From Climacium dendroides (Eukaryota > Streptophyta > Bryopsida > Hypnales > Climaciaceae): a DNA stretch of 64,000 bases. The notes under the pieces were generated by a model. The model did not search any database, was not told the DNA's origin, and saw nothing but the letters and a program-made list of their open reading frames with translations. Of this stretch, positions 23,505 through 35,658 are shown one piece after another. Position numbers and translations under genes: made by a program. The stretch covers positions 4,882,001 through 4,946,000 of the forward strand of contig OX467088.1 of NCBI GenBank assembly GCA_950106755.1. The letters run 5' to 3'. Position 1 is the stretch's first letter; each line of letters begins with the position of its first letter.

Positions 23505-24345
23505 GTTTTGGCATCTCGTATTTCTTGTTGACAGGTACAATTGCTTCCCACTCCAATGGTTGTCCATCGATTTCCTGCCAGTTTTTTTGAATGGAGTAGC
23601 TTGGGAATCATCATGTTGCTGTGTTAGTTTCCGGTCAAATGTAACATAGCTCAGAGATTGTTGCACCTCGTAGTTCTCGTTGATATATGTAACTCCGCTC
23701 CTCACTTGAGTTGGAACACTTATCGACCGGTTTCCTGAATTTTTTTCAATGGATTGGCCAGACGCTGAGACTTACTTTAGAATCGTCGCTTCTCTCTAGT
23801 AGTTGGCAGTGAATTGTAACGTAGGTCAGAAATTGTTGCACCTCGTATTTCTCGTTTCGTCAGTAGCCAGGTCCGCACTTGAGCTGGGACGGTTGCCTCC
23901 GATTTTCTGCAAAAAAATTCAATGAATTAGCCTGGCATCGTGGGCTGAAGACTTTCTTGAGAACCATCATTTGCTGGCATACTTGACAGGCAATTAATAC
24001 ATTCTGCTCTTGTCGTGTCCATAGCCGCCATATCTGAACACAGATAGCGCTAGTTCACGGTCATGCCTGCTCCCGTACACAGCTGCCAAGCTCTGAAATT
24101 GGGCTGTGCTGTAGAGTGAGGCCGGAAACCGTTGTGCCTCGTATTTCTCGTTACGCTAGTTGGCGGGCACAATTTTAATCACTTGGGCTGTTACGGTTAT
24201 CGACCGATTTTCAGCAAATCTCTAGAATAAAGTAGCCTGTCATCGGTGCCACTAGAGTATCGTCGTTCTTGTGTAGTTTCTCCTGTCGTGTCCATGGCGG
24301 CTATCTCCAAATCCACGTCTGAACACAGTAATCACTTGCTCAATG
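23505..24345 (+). repeat. Diverged tandem modules upstream of the TMEM45-like gene
   Basis: A CCTCGTATTTCTCGTT word recurs near 23513, 23667, 23849 and 24137. Each is followed at similar distances by a CCGATTTTCTGCA-type word, an AATGNATTAGCCTG-type word and a TNGAGAATCGTCG-type word. A second word, CTTGTCGTGTCCAT followed by CTGAACACAG, occurs twice (near 24009 and 24288). Spacing varies from about 150 to 290 bases, so this is an old, partly deleted tandem array. Confidence 0.7.
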
Positions 24346-24497
24346 CCCGCCCCCGTAGAAAATCACAAGTTCAACAAGCTGTGAAATCACGACAGGAATA
24401 CCAGCAACGATGAATTCATAATTTCGCACTCTTTTTCTCCTGAGGATTCTCCGCCTCACCAATTGTAATGCGCCAGGAGGCTCTAGCTGTAGAGGAA

Positions 24498-24615
24498 TAG
24501 AATTCGTGGCCTCGTTCAAGTCAGCTGACAGCTGCATTTCTTTGTAGCATTTTGCAGCAAATTTCGGACAAGGATGTAGAATTCGTGGCATCGTTCATGT
24601 CAACTGACAGCTCCA
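24498..24615 (+). repeat. 79-bp duplication just upstream of the TMEM45-like gene
   Basis: TAGAATTCGTGGCCTCGTTC with following GTCAGCTGACAGCTGCAT at 24498 recurs, with few changes, at 24577. It lies about 100-200 bases before the chosen start codon, within the probable 5' leader or proximal promoter. Confidence 0.8.
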
Positions 24616-24710
24616 TGTTTGGTTGTGCTTGTTTTTGCAGCAATTTTCGAAGGGGGATTACAAACCGAAAAGAAGGGGAATCGTCTTCAGGTTTCTGGAG
24701 TTCGCTCATC

Positions 24711-25670
24711 ATGGGGACTTTCATCGGCCACATCCTGCCAGGAGCAGGCTTCTTCCTCCTGGGTCTCTGGCACCTCTACAACACCGTCTCCTCTCATGTC
24801 CACTCCCCCTACCATTTCAAAGCTCGCACATGGTTCCCTCTCCGCCACCGCCGCCTCCGACACTTCGAGCTTTACTTCATCATCCTCGGCTCGCTTCTCT
24901 CCATCTCCGCAGAGCTTTTCATCTGTCCGAAAGCCCACCAACCGTGGGCCCAAGATTGGTCCATCCCTTCCAACCACCTCAACAACTTCGAGCACTCCAC
25001 GATCTCCCTGTTCATGCTCCTGTACGCCACTCTCACCCTCGTCACAGACCTCACCCCCCAATTCCATCTTCCCCAGGGGTGGATCCACTCGTTAGCCGCC
25101 TTGGCCCTCAGCCAGGAGCTTCTGCTGTTCCACTTCCACTCGGCCGACCACATGGGCCTGGAGGGTCACTACCACTGGCTCCTCCAACTCCCCATTGCTG
25201 TCGGCATTCTCACACTTGTAGTCGAGATTTTTATCAGGACGTTGCCTGTGATATCTATACTTCGCAGCATGTCGATCCTGTTCCAAGGGACATGGTTTAT
25301 TCAAATGGGGATGGTGCTGTGGACGCCTTCGATGTTACCGAAGGGATGCAGTTTGGTGACTACCCCTGAGCATTCTACTGTGGTATGTGAAACGGAGGAG
25401 GAAACTCATAGTGCGAAAGCGTTGGCGAATCTGTGGTTTAGTTGGCACTTGGCAGCGATTGTGTTCTTGACTGCGGGATTGTTGTTGGTTCTCTCTGTGA
25501 TTGAGAATCGGCGGACGGAGTATCGGCATTTAGAGGAGAGAGAGGTGGAGTCTGTGTTCAAGATTGTGGAGGAGGATTTGGAACATGGACATGGTGGATC
25601 TCCGCACAGTGATGGTTCGCAGCATTCCATGGAAATGGAAACGTTCGACGGACTCGACCTCGAGAGATGA
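24711..25670 (+). CDS. TMEM45 / DUF716 family membrane protein
   Basis: A single exon encodes 319 residues, a normal length for the family. The ATG at 24711 is chosen because the family N-terminus (MGTFIGHILPGAGFFLLGLW) begins there; the frame is open further upstream but without family similarity. Hydrophobic segments lie near residues 4-24, 52-70, 96-114, 124-140, 157-175, 187-204 and 240-262, giving about seven membrane spans. The signature QELLLFHFHSADHMGLEGHY is characteristic of the plant branch. The C-terminus is cytosol-like, charged, with His/Ser-rich residues near the end. Plant members are known mainly as membrane proteins linked to stress or virus response; the biochemical role is not established. 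Codons are G/C-rich at the third position compared with surrounding DNA. It is transcribed toward the WDR74 gene. Confidence 0.93.
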   Translation: MGTFIGHILPGAGFFLLGLWHLYNTVSSHVHSPYHFKARTWFPLRHRRLRHFELYFIILGSLLSISAELFICPKAHQPWAQDWSIPSNHLNNFEHSTISLFMLLYATLTLVTDLTPQFHLPQGWIHSLAALALSQELLLFHFHSADHMGLEGHYHWLLQLPIAVGILTLVVEIFIRTLPVISILRSMSILFQGTWFIQMGMVLWTPSMLPKGCSLVTTPEHSTVVCETEEETHSAKALANLWFSWHLAAIVFLTAGLLLVLSVIENRRTEYRHLEEREVESVFKIVEEDLEHGHGGSPHSDGSQHSMEMETFDGLDLER

Positions 25671-27008
25671 ACCCGAATTTCCCGAATTCTACAACATTTG
25701 TTGAATTTGGTCTGGAGAGTTGCTGCTGTAGGGTTACTTTAAAGTGCTTGGATGATCGTGTCAAAGAAGCTGTAAGCGATGTTCGATCGCCTTGCTCCAT
25801 TGATCGATATATTAGACACGTTGAAGCATTTGGACGTGAAAAGAGAGTTTTCTAGAGATCGACGGAGGATTCCATGTGGAGTTCTTTCGAAGGCGATTGG
25901 TCGAAGCAATGCATCCATTCTCTGTGACACCGGGTTGTAAACCTCCGTTTTTGTCAAGACGGTATCTGGATTTGTAGGATCTATTCTGTGGTTGTTGCCA
26001 AGGAGGGTTGAGGTTTCTTATTGTCCTTATTTCCAGAGAATGAGAGGGACCCAGCAAGACTCGTATACAGGAACAGAGGTGTATCCAAACCTTCGAAACC
26101 AGTGCATCCCAGGGCTCTTTTTTACAGTTTTTATGAGGTGCCAAATTGGCCATATACAATGTTTTAGTGGTGCTCCAAATTTCAATTTTCATCCACATAT
26201 TGGACAGAAAATATCACATTAGCACATCACAAGTCCATTTTTCTGCTTTAATGCCGAATCTGGCGATTTCATCCGAGGTTTTTTCAGTTAATTTGAAGTT
26301 TCCTGGCAAAACTCTTCATGGTTCGTTTCCATTTGTTAGCGATTTCTTTTTCCTTAGCGCAATCTGGCTCTATAATGCCAAGAAAAAAACACTGGTACAT
26401 CCTGCTCAAAGAAAATGTGATCTCAGCGGATTTGGTGGTTGTAATCCACTACTTCACTTTACATCTCTCCCGAAAATCACATTCCAAACTGCCTGATTGA
26501 AACAATTGATGTCCCCCACGGAACATCAGTTTCTGAACAGTTACTCAACGACAGTTCAGCTGTTACTCAAGCTCGGAAATATAAGCAATGCATAAATGGG
26601 GAAGCAGTAGCACGCCACACAATACAGAAGCGAATGTAGTGAATAATTTTTTTATACAAGTACATGCACTCTCGTACAACGACTCGCACAAATGTAGTTC
26701 TCGTTGGGAAGTTACGAGAGAGTTGCAACATCAATTTAAGAACTACGATACGAGTAGAACCGGAGTCTTTGTCCCATGGATGAGTCTTTGTTCCATGGAC
26801 TCATCCATTCTACTGATGTTGGAAGTTGAATTTCTTGATCGCGAGGCAGAAGACGAAGGGAAAGAAAACAATCCACGCAAAAAGTCCAATTGCGGTGAAT
26901 TTGAGAAAGCTTCGTTCAACCTTAAGTAGTCCTGGACGTACTGCTTCAACATCTTCCTCTGTCCTCTGCCTGATAAAACAAGCTCTGTGGTCTCACCAAA
27001 CCGCAAGT
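25671..27008. other. Convergent 3' flanks of two genes
   Basis: The interval lies between the stop codons of the TMEM45-like gene (+) and WDR74 (-). It should hold both 3' UTRs and terminators. Frames in it carry no recognisable domains. No repeat or mobile element was noticed. Confidence 0.6.
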
Positions 27009-30000
27009 TCACGAGGCCACTGAAAACCCACGAGACGGGACACATCCAATAGTACCTCGAGGAGAATAGTCCACATCCTTCCTGGACCGCTTCTTGCCAA
27101 CATTTTCATTTACTGAAATCTCCTCCACTGGCTTAGGAGGGATGATTACAGAAGTCTTCACTGCTGGTTCTGCATGACATGGTTTTGGGGTCTCAGGAAA
27201 CCAAAATGTTTCAAAGAACACATCAGGAATATTTTTAACATCACTATGTGCCATCGAAAAGGCATTTCTAACCAATGCCCGTTATGCAACGCATACTATC
27301 AACTCTGTAAACAGAAGGTGCCTGAAGTGCTCGAATTCCAAATCTTACAACAAGATTATCATACCTTTGTCAGCACTCTCAGATGCTGGAAGGACGGATG
27401 AAGCACTTGTGTCAAACACTACACTAACCAACTGTTGCTTCAAAAACAGCTGCACAAACGATAAAACTGCATGATAAGTAAAAGCTCAGGGAAACTGGCT
27501 CAAGAAAATTATTTAGAAATACACAGACCAATGCAGTCATCATTTGCTCGACACCGAATACAACTAACCATGGCAAGAAGCTGCCTAGTCTTCGAGTGGT
27601 GAATTCTTAAGTATCTGTCCAGGCCTGCAGAGTAACATTCAAACTGAAATTAAAGGATTACCATTTCATTCCATCAATGAATGGACGAGGGAGATTGAAA
27701 TCAAACCCTCCACTGCAACAGTTAAAAAAAGATTAAAATCCTACAACAGAATTTGCTTTACGTACCACAAGACGCAACAAGTGGCAGAGTTGGATGCCGA
27801 ACTACTGACCGCACACTTCCCGCTATTTTCCCTTTGAAACCTCCAACTTTTTGGCCTGCATTCTACAATACTTAGAACTGTGTCTCTGCATCCCATGGCA
27901 AGTCATCAATTCAATCAACACAGTTGGCAAAAAACTGAGACCCACGCTGACCTGTGCGCATATCAAAGCACCCCAGGTCTCCGCTCCCTGTTCCAACATA
28001 CACTGTGTACCCATCCCCATCCGGCGCAATGGACTTGATCGGAGATTCACCATAGTCGAACATCATTACTGGCCGCCTCTGCGATCGTGTTGTGTCATAC
28101 AACCGAATCTGCCGAAAAAGAGAAGTCAAATTATCGAAGGGAACAGGTCGGAATCATCTGTAGATGCACGAACTCATGAGAAGATCTACAAGTAGCCAAA
28201 ATTGGGGAACAGTAATATCTCAGACAGGGATGCGATAGCATTCGTACCTGATGGTGACCAGTTCCCACAACAAACTTGCTGTGATCCTTGTCGGAGAGAA
28301 ATGCCAATGCTGTGACATATGCTGGAGCTATCAGCCCTAAATTGTCCCTTCGTGGCTGGAAAAAGCATACTTAATCAATCTCAGAAATCGAAGACTTTAT
28401 TATCAACATGAAACAAAACACGTCGTACTGCACATCCAACCGATCGAGCTACTTACGTTTTTAGCACTCCATAAGCGGGTTCGCTTCTCTAGATCCCAGA
28501 GGCTGACATCGACACCTTTTCTGTGATGAAAAAAAGAGTTTTCTGAAGTGAGATTCGAGCACTGTGAAATGCAAGTGAAAAATGCAACACGCTGAAAGCC
28601 TGAACAACAAGAACATATTCAATTTGAGAATGTACACCTTAAAATCAGAACTACCGTAACGTCAGATTCAGGTCGACAATCAATAAAACATTGAACCCTC
28701 ACGACTTTTGTATGCATACAATATCCAAATAAAGCATACTTTGCTGCATTAAAACCAGCTTGCAATTGCTAACAAGATTCAACTAACATTTGTGTAGATC
28801 TAATTACAGGAACTATAATTAGTGTCACTTTCAGGAGTGGTCATCTTACATCTCCACCCTTCAGGGACCAACATAATAAGCAAACCGTGGCATGACAGAT
28901 ACTTACCCTCCGAAAAGGGCATAACGCTCACTACTGTCCACCCGTAAACAGAGAATGCATCCGGAATCAGACACTCTCCAAACAATAGCATCCGCTGGGC
29001 TGCTAGTAGAAACGCCCAGGTCTTCATCACCACCAGTAGAAAAAACCATGTCTTCGTCCTCATCACGACAATGGATTCTTTGAATAGCAACCACACCCTG
29101 CTCCGTGCATGTCAATACTGCCGTACCCCTGGAATAACACGAATCAATTCGTTCAGAGAACTCTTGTTTCATTGATCATTCTGCAAACATCACAAGAAAT
29201 TAAAGGTGCAGGGTTAAAAGTTTACCAATTACTGGTTTTCTTGAAAAGGTGCAGGCCACAGACTGCATCACTTGCATCCTCACGGGACTTTCCATTGATT
29301 CCGTCGGTCGCTGTGGAAGTCGGAACTCCAATTTCAGCAAGCCGGACACCAGAGCTTGGATTCAAGACTTCCACCTGGTGATTCGTCAAACATCACAAGC
29401 TATAACTTCCAATTGAAAAGACCCAGAATAGATGCCGTCAATCCTGAACCCTAGAATATCCTAAATGCTCATATTCAAGTCCCAAGTTTTCCCAAAAAAC
29501 TGGTCATAAACCCTGAACCCGAAATTATCCCAAATTCTCATAATCAAGGCGCAACTCCTAAGCCCTAAATAATACCGAATGCTCATGACGAAGGTGCAAT
29601 TCAACCCGACAATTTGGTCGCAAAAGCTAAACCCTAAATTATCCCGATTTTGAAGAACCGCACTCACTCTGCCATTTTTCCTCGCCAACGCAATCCCGTC
29701 CTCGCCAAACGCGGTGCACAGCGTCGGCTGTGGACCCCATCGAGCCACCACTTGCGGCACGCTCTTGTCCGAGGCAACCTCCACCACTGCAAAATTGAAC
29801 AAGGGAGTTTAAGGGTCTGGACGATGAAAAACACGCAAATGACTTGCAATGCTCATCTGTTACACCTCCCTGCTGTGCCACCCCATAGTCTTGACAACTT
29901 GAACTCGTGAGCAGTGATTATGTGCCGTGTTTGCATTACGATTCCCAATCATGTCATATAGAGATTGTGCAAATATGGGTCCATCGCACCTTTAAGGAAA

Positions 30001-30044
30001 CCGACAGTATCGCAACAAAGAGCTCGGAAGGGAGGGGCACCCAT
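27009..30044 (-). CDS. WDR74: WDR74/NSA1-like WD-repeat ribosome biogenesis protein
   Basis: Eleven coding exons with GT-AG introns join in frame: 30044-29990, 29786-29668, 29374-29226, 29128-28907, 28520-28457, 28355-28248, 28108-27952, 27855-27766, 27624-27569, 27449-27365, 27169-27009. They total 1,266 nt, 421 residues. Family landmarks in order are ALARKNGR, VEVLNPSSGVRLAEIG, AVLTCTEQGVV, KGVDVSLWDLEKRTRLW, FVVGTGHHQIRLYDT, RRPVMMFDYGESPIKSI, VGTGSGDLGCFDMRT, VASCGLDRYLRIH and LFLKQQL, ending in a Lys/Arg patch (KKRSRKD). The protein is a beta-propeller that in yeast and animals acts in nucleolar pre-60S ribosome assembly. The start is the first in-frame ATG after an upstream TAG; plant relatives usually begin several residues earlier, so an unrecognised 5' exon is possible. 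A telo-box and site II element lie upstream. Confidence 0.9.
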
Positions 30045-30535
30045 CTGGCTTCCCAATAGCAAGCGTTTCAACTAAGTTGTTAGGAAACTTTTTTACAGCT
30101 GGTGCTCCATTCTTGGGTGTGCTCTCCTTTGCTGCTGCTTCCTTTGCTGCTGACGGAATTTCGGTCTTGGTGGCCACTTCTGCTTCTAAACACCTAAACA
30201 ACTGCAACCTTCACCAAACCCAAATCATTACAGTCAATCACAGAGTCATACAGGTAGCCGTTACATAAAAAAACACTCAGCAAAAAACTGCCCTAACTCC
30301 AAAGGAAACCACGACTCAGCGAGAAAAGACGCGACCAAAAACCCCGAATGCTTCAAAAACCATCAAACCCGCTTGAAAAAGAGAAAACAGAAAACACACC
30401 GCAAAACAATTTGAAAACACGAATTGCACTCACCCTAAAACGTCATGGTTGCCGGTCTGCACGATCCAGACCTCACTGCATCGAGCAAAACAAGAGCGAA
30501 GTTAGCACAGCGGCAGAGACGAGGCCGTTGCCAAG

Positions 30536-30570
30536 TAGGGTTTAGGGTTTAAGAGGAGAGAGAGGCCCAG
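30536..30570 (-). promoter_or_regulatory. Telo-box plus site II element upstream of WDR74
   Basis: On the minus strand the region reads TGGGCC (complement of 30564-30569) followed downstream by AAACCCTAAACCCTA (complement of 30536-30555). In plants this pair is typical of promoters of ribosomal-protein and ribosome-biogenesis genes, bound by TCP and telo-box factors. It sits about 490-525 bases upstream of the WDR74 start codon, next to a likely 5' UTR exon with a possible donor GTGAGT near 30430. Confidence 0.8.
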
Positions 30571-30599
30571 CTCTTTTTTTACTTTTTGAGAAAGTGCTT

Positions 30600-33500
30600 C
30601 ACTCAAAATTTGGTAAAGCATTCATCCATTTTGGACCAAAAAAACAACTTCATCCATGTTTAAAATAGAAATGGGAAATTTTTGGCTGAAAAGGATACTT
30701 TTTTTTATGAAAAGTAGAAATTTATTTTGAAATGGTACAATCTGGTCCCATCTTACCAAAAAAAAGGACTAAAGAAGCCAGAGTAGAATGGTTTAGGGTC
30801 TGAAAGCAATAGGCAACAAATCAAGTATATCCTAAAACTTTCACTAAGTTATACTAGGTAATGTGCAATTTTTAAAATGAGCATGACGTAGTAATAACAT
30901 GAATTTGTGACACAACAATAAACTTTGTAAACCACTGCTAGCAAGTTTCACTTTTATTTTGTGAACAAGTTATTTGGTGGAATTAGGGTTTCAAGTGCAA
31001 TTATGTGGGTTTTCACTCGTAATCCTGAATTACGAATTCTTCAATCAAGTTGTACTTTGTAGACTCTTTATCATCTATTTTTTGTTGGGCAGTTTACATT
31101 AGGGCAATGCTCTCTTTGTCGAGAATTATAGAAAGAAGTGGGCCTCCTCATCGGGCCTTATACACAAGTCCCTCTCCTATACAAGATACATTGTAAATTA
31201 GGAAAAAAACCTTGAAGCATTCTCAATGTAGACCTAAATTACATCAAATTATTTGTGTTGGACAAAGCACAAACACATTGTCACCCTCGTAAACATTGAA
31301 TTGGAATTTGTTGAAGGTTTACTTTATAAATATACTACCCATTTTATATTTTCTTGTATTAGCATCTATATTTTCTATTATTGCATGGTCAATAATTTAT
31401 CAAGAGTTCTTTAGCACTTTACAATTTTATTGTAAATTTCATAAATACATTTGCATATGGGAATATTTAGTGAGGGATTTTACTTTTTATTTGGTTCAAT
31501 TTTCAAATCTCAATTGTTAGCTAATATTCTAAAATGTCATTTCTTATGAGCCCCTAATTACAAGTAGATTAAATAATTTTGAAGCATTTTATTATAAGGC
31601 CTATGTTTAAAAAAAATTATAGACAACATGTACACTTCAAAAGAATTTAGTCTACAAAACATGTGAAAAATTCAAACATACAAGACTTCAATGTGGAAAC
31701 ACAACCATACAATTAGTAACAAGAATTCAAGGCCTTGTTACAATATGGAGCATAGTATTTATCAATACAAAGGAATGAGACAAAATCCTATGCCCTCATA
31801 TGATATATTAGATCCAATAATATTCCAACATGAGATTTTTGCAACTATCCTAAGTGTATCAAATATAATACTAACACACCTATATTCTATATCTTTTCTT
31901 AGAAATAACCTATTATTTTTATTATTTTTCTTGAATTTTGTAAATGGAACCATATGTTTGTGCTTTCATAGTTTCTAACATGGCTAAGGGAACTTTTTCT
32001 TGATAACACTTTGCATCATTTCGTTGTGTAAGACTCTACTATTAAAAGCTAACATTATGTTTGCCATCATGCTTACAACATTTGCAATATTGTCATTAAG
32101 CCCTCAATACCCAAGGCCTTTTTGGATTTAAAAAACCATTGCTTTTGAAGTGTTATAATTCAAAATGTAGCTAAGGCATAGAAATCTCAACCATACAATC
32201 TTATAGTATACTTGTTATAGATGACATGAATCAAATCTGGAGTCATTTGGCCATATAGATTGTAGGATTATAATGCTTTAGTATAGAAAAAGGATGTTGA
32301 AATTTTCCTAGCAACACATTTGGAGGTGAAATTTGATTTCTAAACTTACTCAAAATGAAAAAAAATTTAAACTATAAAGTGCTTCAAAACCAACATACAA
32401 ACACATAGGTGAAAGAAAATTTCATTCAATTGATTCATTGTGTTTACAAAATAGCTTTGAAATGTCAAAAAACTAGCAAGAGAAGTAGCAAACAATGCAA
32501 CTAAGGTTGAACCTTGTACTAAAATGCTTCTTAGTCACTTGTATCTTCTTGGATTGATATGAAATTTTAACTACACAAACAAGACTAGTATATACAGCCT
32601 TTCCAAAAGAATTTATTGGAAATTGACACTATATGAAAAAAAAAAAAACTACCAAATTTCACTTTATTCCAAAAAGGTCCAAATTTTGAATATTGAATTC
32701 CTCCAAAACGCCTTGGATTGGTATGAAAATTTTACCCCAATAATTAAACTTTAAGGAAAATATAACACAACAAATTTTATTGAAAATGAACATTGGATGA
32801 AGAAAATGCAAAACTTTGAGTGATGGAGGAAAGGCATACACTACCCCCAAGATGCTATCACTATCCAATTTAGACAACCAACTTGGTCTTTTATAGTGAC
32901 CATGAGGGCCAATGCTAAGGCTGCTTGTTTACCACCATTCCATGTGAACCCTATCATTAAGTTGTGAAGCAACTTGTATTAGTTGCGGTACTTGTGAAAG
33001 TTAATTTTTGAATACTTCAAACTAGTTGAGATAGGATGTTGCTTGGTCTTGGGATTGGTAGAGGATGAAAGGTGTCTTTCAACCTTAATTTTCCTTAAGT
33101 CATGCCAAAGAAATTGGTTGGACAAACATTTGCCTTTGGTCACCCACATGTTTGGGCAAAAATATTACTTGTTGGAGCATTTTCCATACAAAAATGCCAT
33201 TGATTCTTGGAAGAGTGCTATGAAAGTAGGATGGCATGGAGATATTTAATCTCAAGTCATTTGTTCAATATCCTCCCCTCTATATTTCTTCCTTAGTTTT
33301 CATAAGACTATGCATCTTTTTGGCTAATGACTAGAAAGTTTTCTTAACATCCAAGGTTTGGAGTGGATTGTTCTCACAACTGCACACTTGGAGAAGTTGG
33401 AGTGCAAACATCATTGATTGGGTGCCAAGGCTTTTTTCTGGCTTTCTAGTGCCAAATTGCACCAAAAAAAAATTCTAACTAAAAAATGTCAAAAAACTTT

Positions 33501-34110
33501 GAATTAAAAAAATCTTGGATGAGATTGCTAGATTGTAGATGAAAACCAAATTATAGACATGTGATATATGCTAATGTGATATTTTTTATCCAATATGTGG
33601 ATGAATGTTGAAATTTGGAGCACTATTATAACACTTTATATTGCCACTTTGCCACTTCTTAAAAAATGAAAACCCCTTGTGCTAGAGCCACTACAACTTA
33701 TTCATGTTTCTTTGAATTCTAACTTGTATTTCTAATGTGTTTTGTTTGTCTTGTAGTGTGTGGAGAATATTAACATTGCAATTTAGGTGAGTAGTCTTAG
33801 AAGGGTTCAATTCCCTTGTTAGTGACATTGTTAAGTGTAGTTTTTTGACTTCCAATGTTCTTTGAAGAACACCATGTAACAAATTTTATTACTGAAATAC
33901 AAATGAATGTGTGACCATTTCAAAAGTGCACTCTTCTTTCACCATGGCTGAAGATCATAGTTTTTGAACTTGTTGTTCTTTACCTTAGCAATTCAGTCTA
34001 CTTGTAGTGATGAAAAATAACGTTCTGCTGTCCAAAAATTTCTTATGGACACATCAAGGGACACATTTCGCAACCTCCGCTCTAAGGTAGGAGGTTCTAA
34101 AAGTGCTCAA
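30600..34110. other. AT-rich intergenic DNA, no gene seen
   Basis: Frames of up to about 95 codons occur, but all are AT-driven, without domains or exon structure. No terminal repeats or target duplications were detected. Confidence 0.6.
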
Positions 34111-34229
34111 GTTCTAAAATGGCTCACTTCTTTGAATGTACACTAATTGTATATGTTACTTTTTTTATAGTCTTCAGCAATTTATAGACAGTGTATATGT
34201 ACATTTTTAGAAATGAGCCATTTTAGAGT
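34111..34229. repeat. 119-bp hairpin at the 3' end of the zinc-finger-like gene
   Basis: Arms 34111-34142 (GTTCTAAAATGGCTCACTTC, then TGTACA) and 34197-34229 are inverted repeats with few mismatches, separated by AT-rich sequence. It looks like a small foldback element. The last residues of the neighbouring minus-strand frame read into it, so the true stop of that gene may have been lost. Confidence 0.7.
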
Positions 34230-35658
34230 CCTATGCCATTTCAACTTCAAAATTTTATAGAAATTAGAGATGGTATTCCGAATATTCGGTGAACTGAGTA
34301 TTCGAAATTTATCCATAACTGCCTCAAGTGCCTCTCCGCCAAGTGGCTTTCGGTCACCTTGTAGTCCCTCCTCTCTGAGCTCCTCTCCAAACAATTCAAA
34401 TGCAAGGAATTCCTTGCTAACAGCAAGTCGTATGGCCAAATTTGTTGTTGTAGGCGTTCTGGATACCTCTTCACTAATCAAGGATGTTATTTGATCAACA
34501 AAATCACGACAGATGCCTCTACCCACAGGATGATCATGAATTCCAACATGGATACAAGCTCCAGGAAGGTCTAAAGAGTTCAAGACCCTATACATGCGAC
34601 AAGGGCATGAAGCTTTGCAGAAAGGAACTTCTTTGCATATTCGACATACAAGAGTAGACTTTGATGGAGACTGCTCTTCCACAAGGAAGACGCTAGGTGA
34701 CGACCCCTCCCATTCTGTCTCATTTTTGCTGTCACTTCGGCGTAGTCTAGGGCAAACTTTGTTCTCGCAAACTAGGTGGCCCACACACAAAGAGTAGCGG
34801 AACTTCAGGCCAAAGTCGTTTGCGATGTTTGTAGTGTGTGTGTGTCCAATTATGGCCATCAAATTTACAATCCATGCCTTGTAGTTGCCGACCTACAGAA
34901 GATGAGGAAATTGAATTGGGTCGACTTCCAGAAGGAGATGTCGAAGAAAGAAGAGGAGGTAATTCAAAAAGAATGTCTTCATTGAATGATTGAGGAAGAT
35001 GTCGCACAGATTTACAACGAAATGTACTAAGGTTTAAGAACTTCAATTCATTTCGTGCACGCGGACGACTTTGCATATCTTTAAGACATTCTAAGACGCT
35101 CACAAATTTGGATGCCCTTTGCTGAATTGAGGGATGCAACATGCTATCATGTTGAATGTTGTCCATACTTTGAATAGTGTCTGAACACTTTTCGGATATG
35201 CTAGGTAGCTTGCGACTTGCATCAATGAAAATAGTAGTATCATCGTCGGAAGACTCTGTAAGATCAATATGGCTATGACTTGAAGACTCTACTTTCACAT
35301 GAGTTCCCCAAGACATTTGAACAGTAGAAGTAGCAGACCCAGGTGTGAGTATTTCAGTTGACATCGATCTAGTGAACCTAGAAGTGCCAAAAGCATGATA
35401 CTTGCCTAGAGAAAGCCTCTAGCCATCTCTGGAGTCTGTTTTGATCTTGAATAGCATGACTGTAGATGTGACTTGAAGTCCCTGAGAATCAAATAGCTCT
35501 TCTTCCACCCATAGAGACGACAACTCTAAATTGATGCGTACACTGAGAATCAAAGCAGATACCCATACACTACCGCCATTGCTACAAGGAAAAGAAATTG
35601 GTATGCTGGACTTGTCACCACGAACAAGTGCCATGTCCATATTGGAATGTATATACAA
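34182..35658 (-). pseudogene. Cys/His-rich zinc-finger-like protein with SIM, broken
   Basis: A coding stretch of about 480 codons runs on the minus strand from an ATG at 35658, with one TAG near 35419 and one frameshift inside a (GT)6 run near 34845. The N-terminal part contains HIDLTESSDDDT, a textbook SUMO-interaction motif (hydrophobic core plus acidic tail). The second part has ordered Cys and His: CVGHLVCENKVCPR, CRICKEVPFCKASCPCRMY, then ACIHVGIHDHPVGRG and a helical SEEVSRTPTTTNLAIRLAVSK. This pattern resembles the GCM/FLYWCH-like domains at the N-terminus of some Mutator-like transposases; that assignment is from memory of the pattern and is tentative. It is divergent from the plus-strand gene at 36198. 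Confidence 0.6.

Noticed and set aside
24623..25369. 248-codon Pro/His-rich frame overlapping the TMEM45-like gene
   Set aside because: It is an alternative frame of the real gene; its composition reflects the G/C-rich codons of that gene.
33688..33761. CACTACAAC ... TTGTAGTG pair resembling a tiny CACTA element
   Set aside because: Only the terminal words match, the flanks (AGC and TGT) are not a duplication, and the 74-bp interior has no subterminal repeats.
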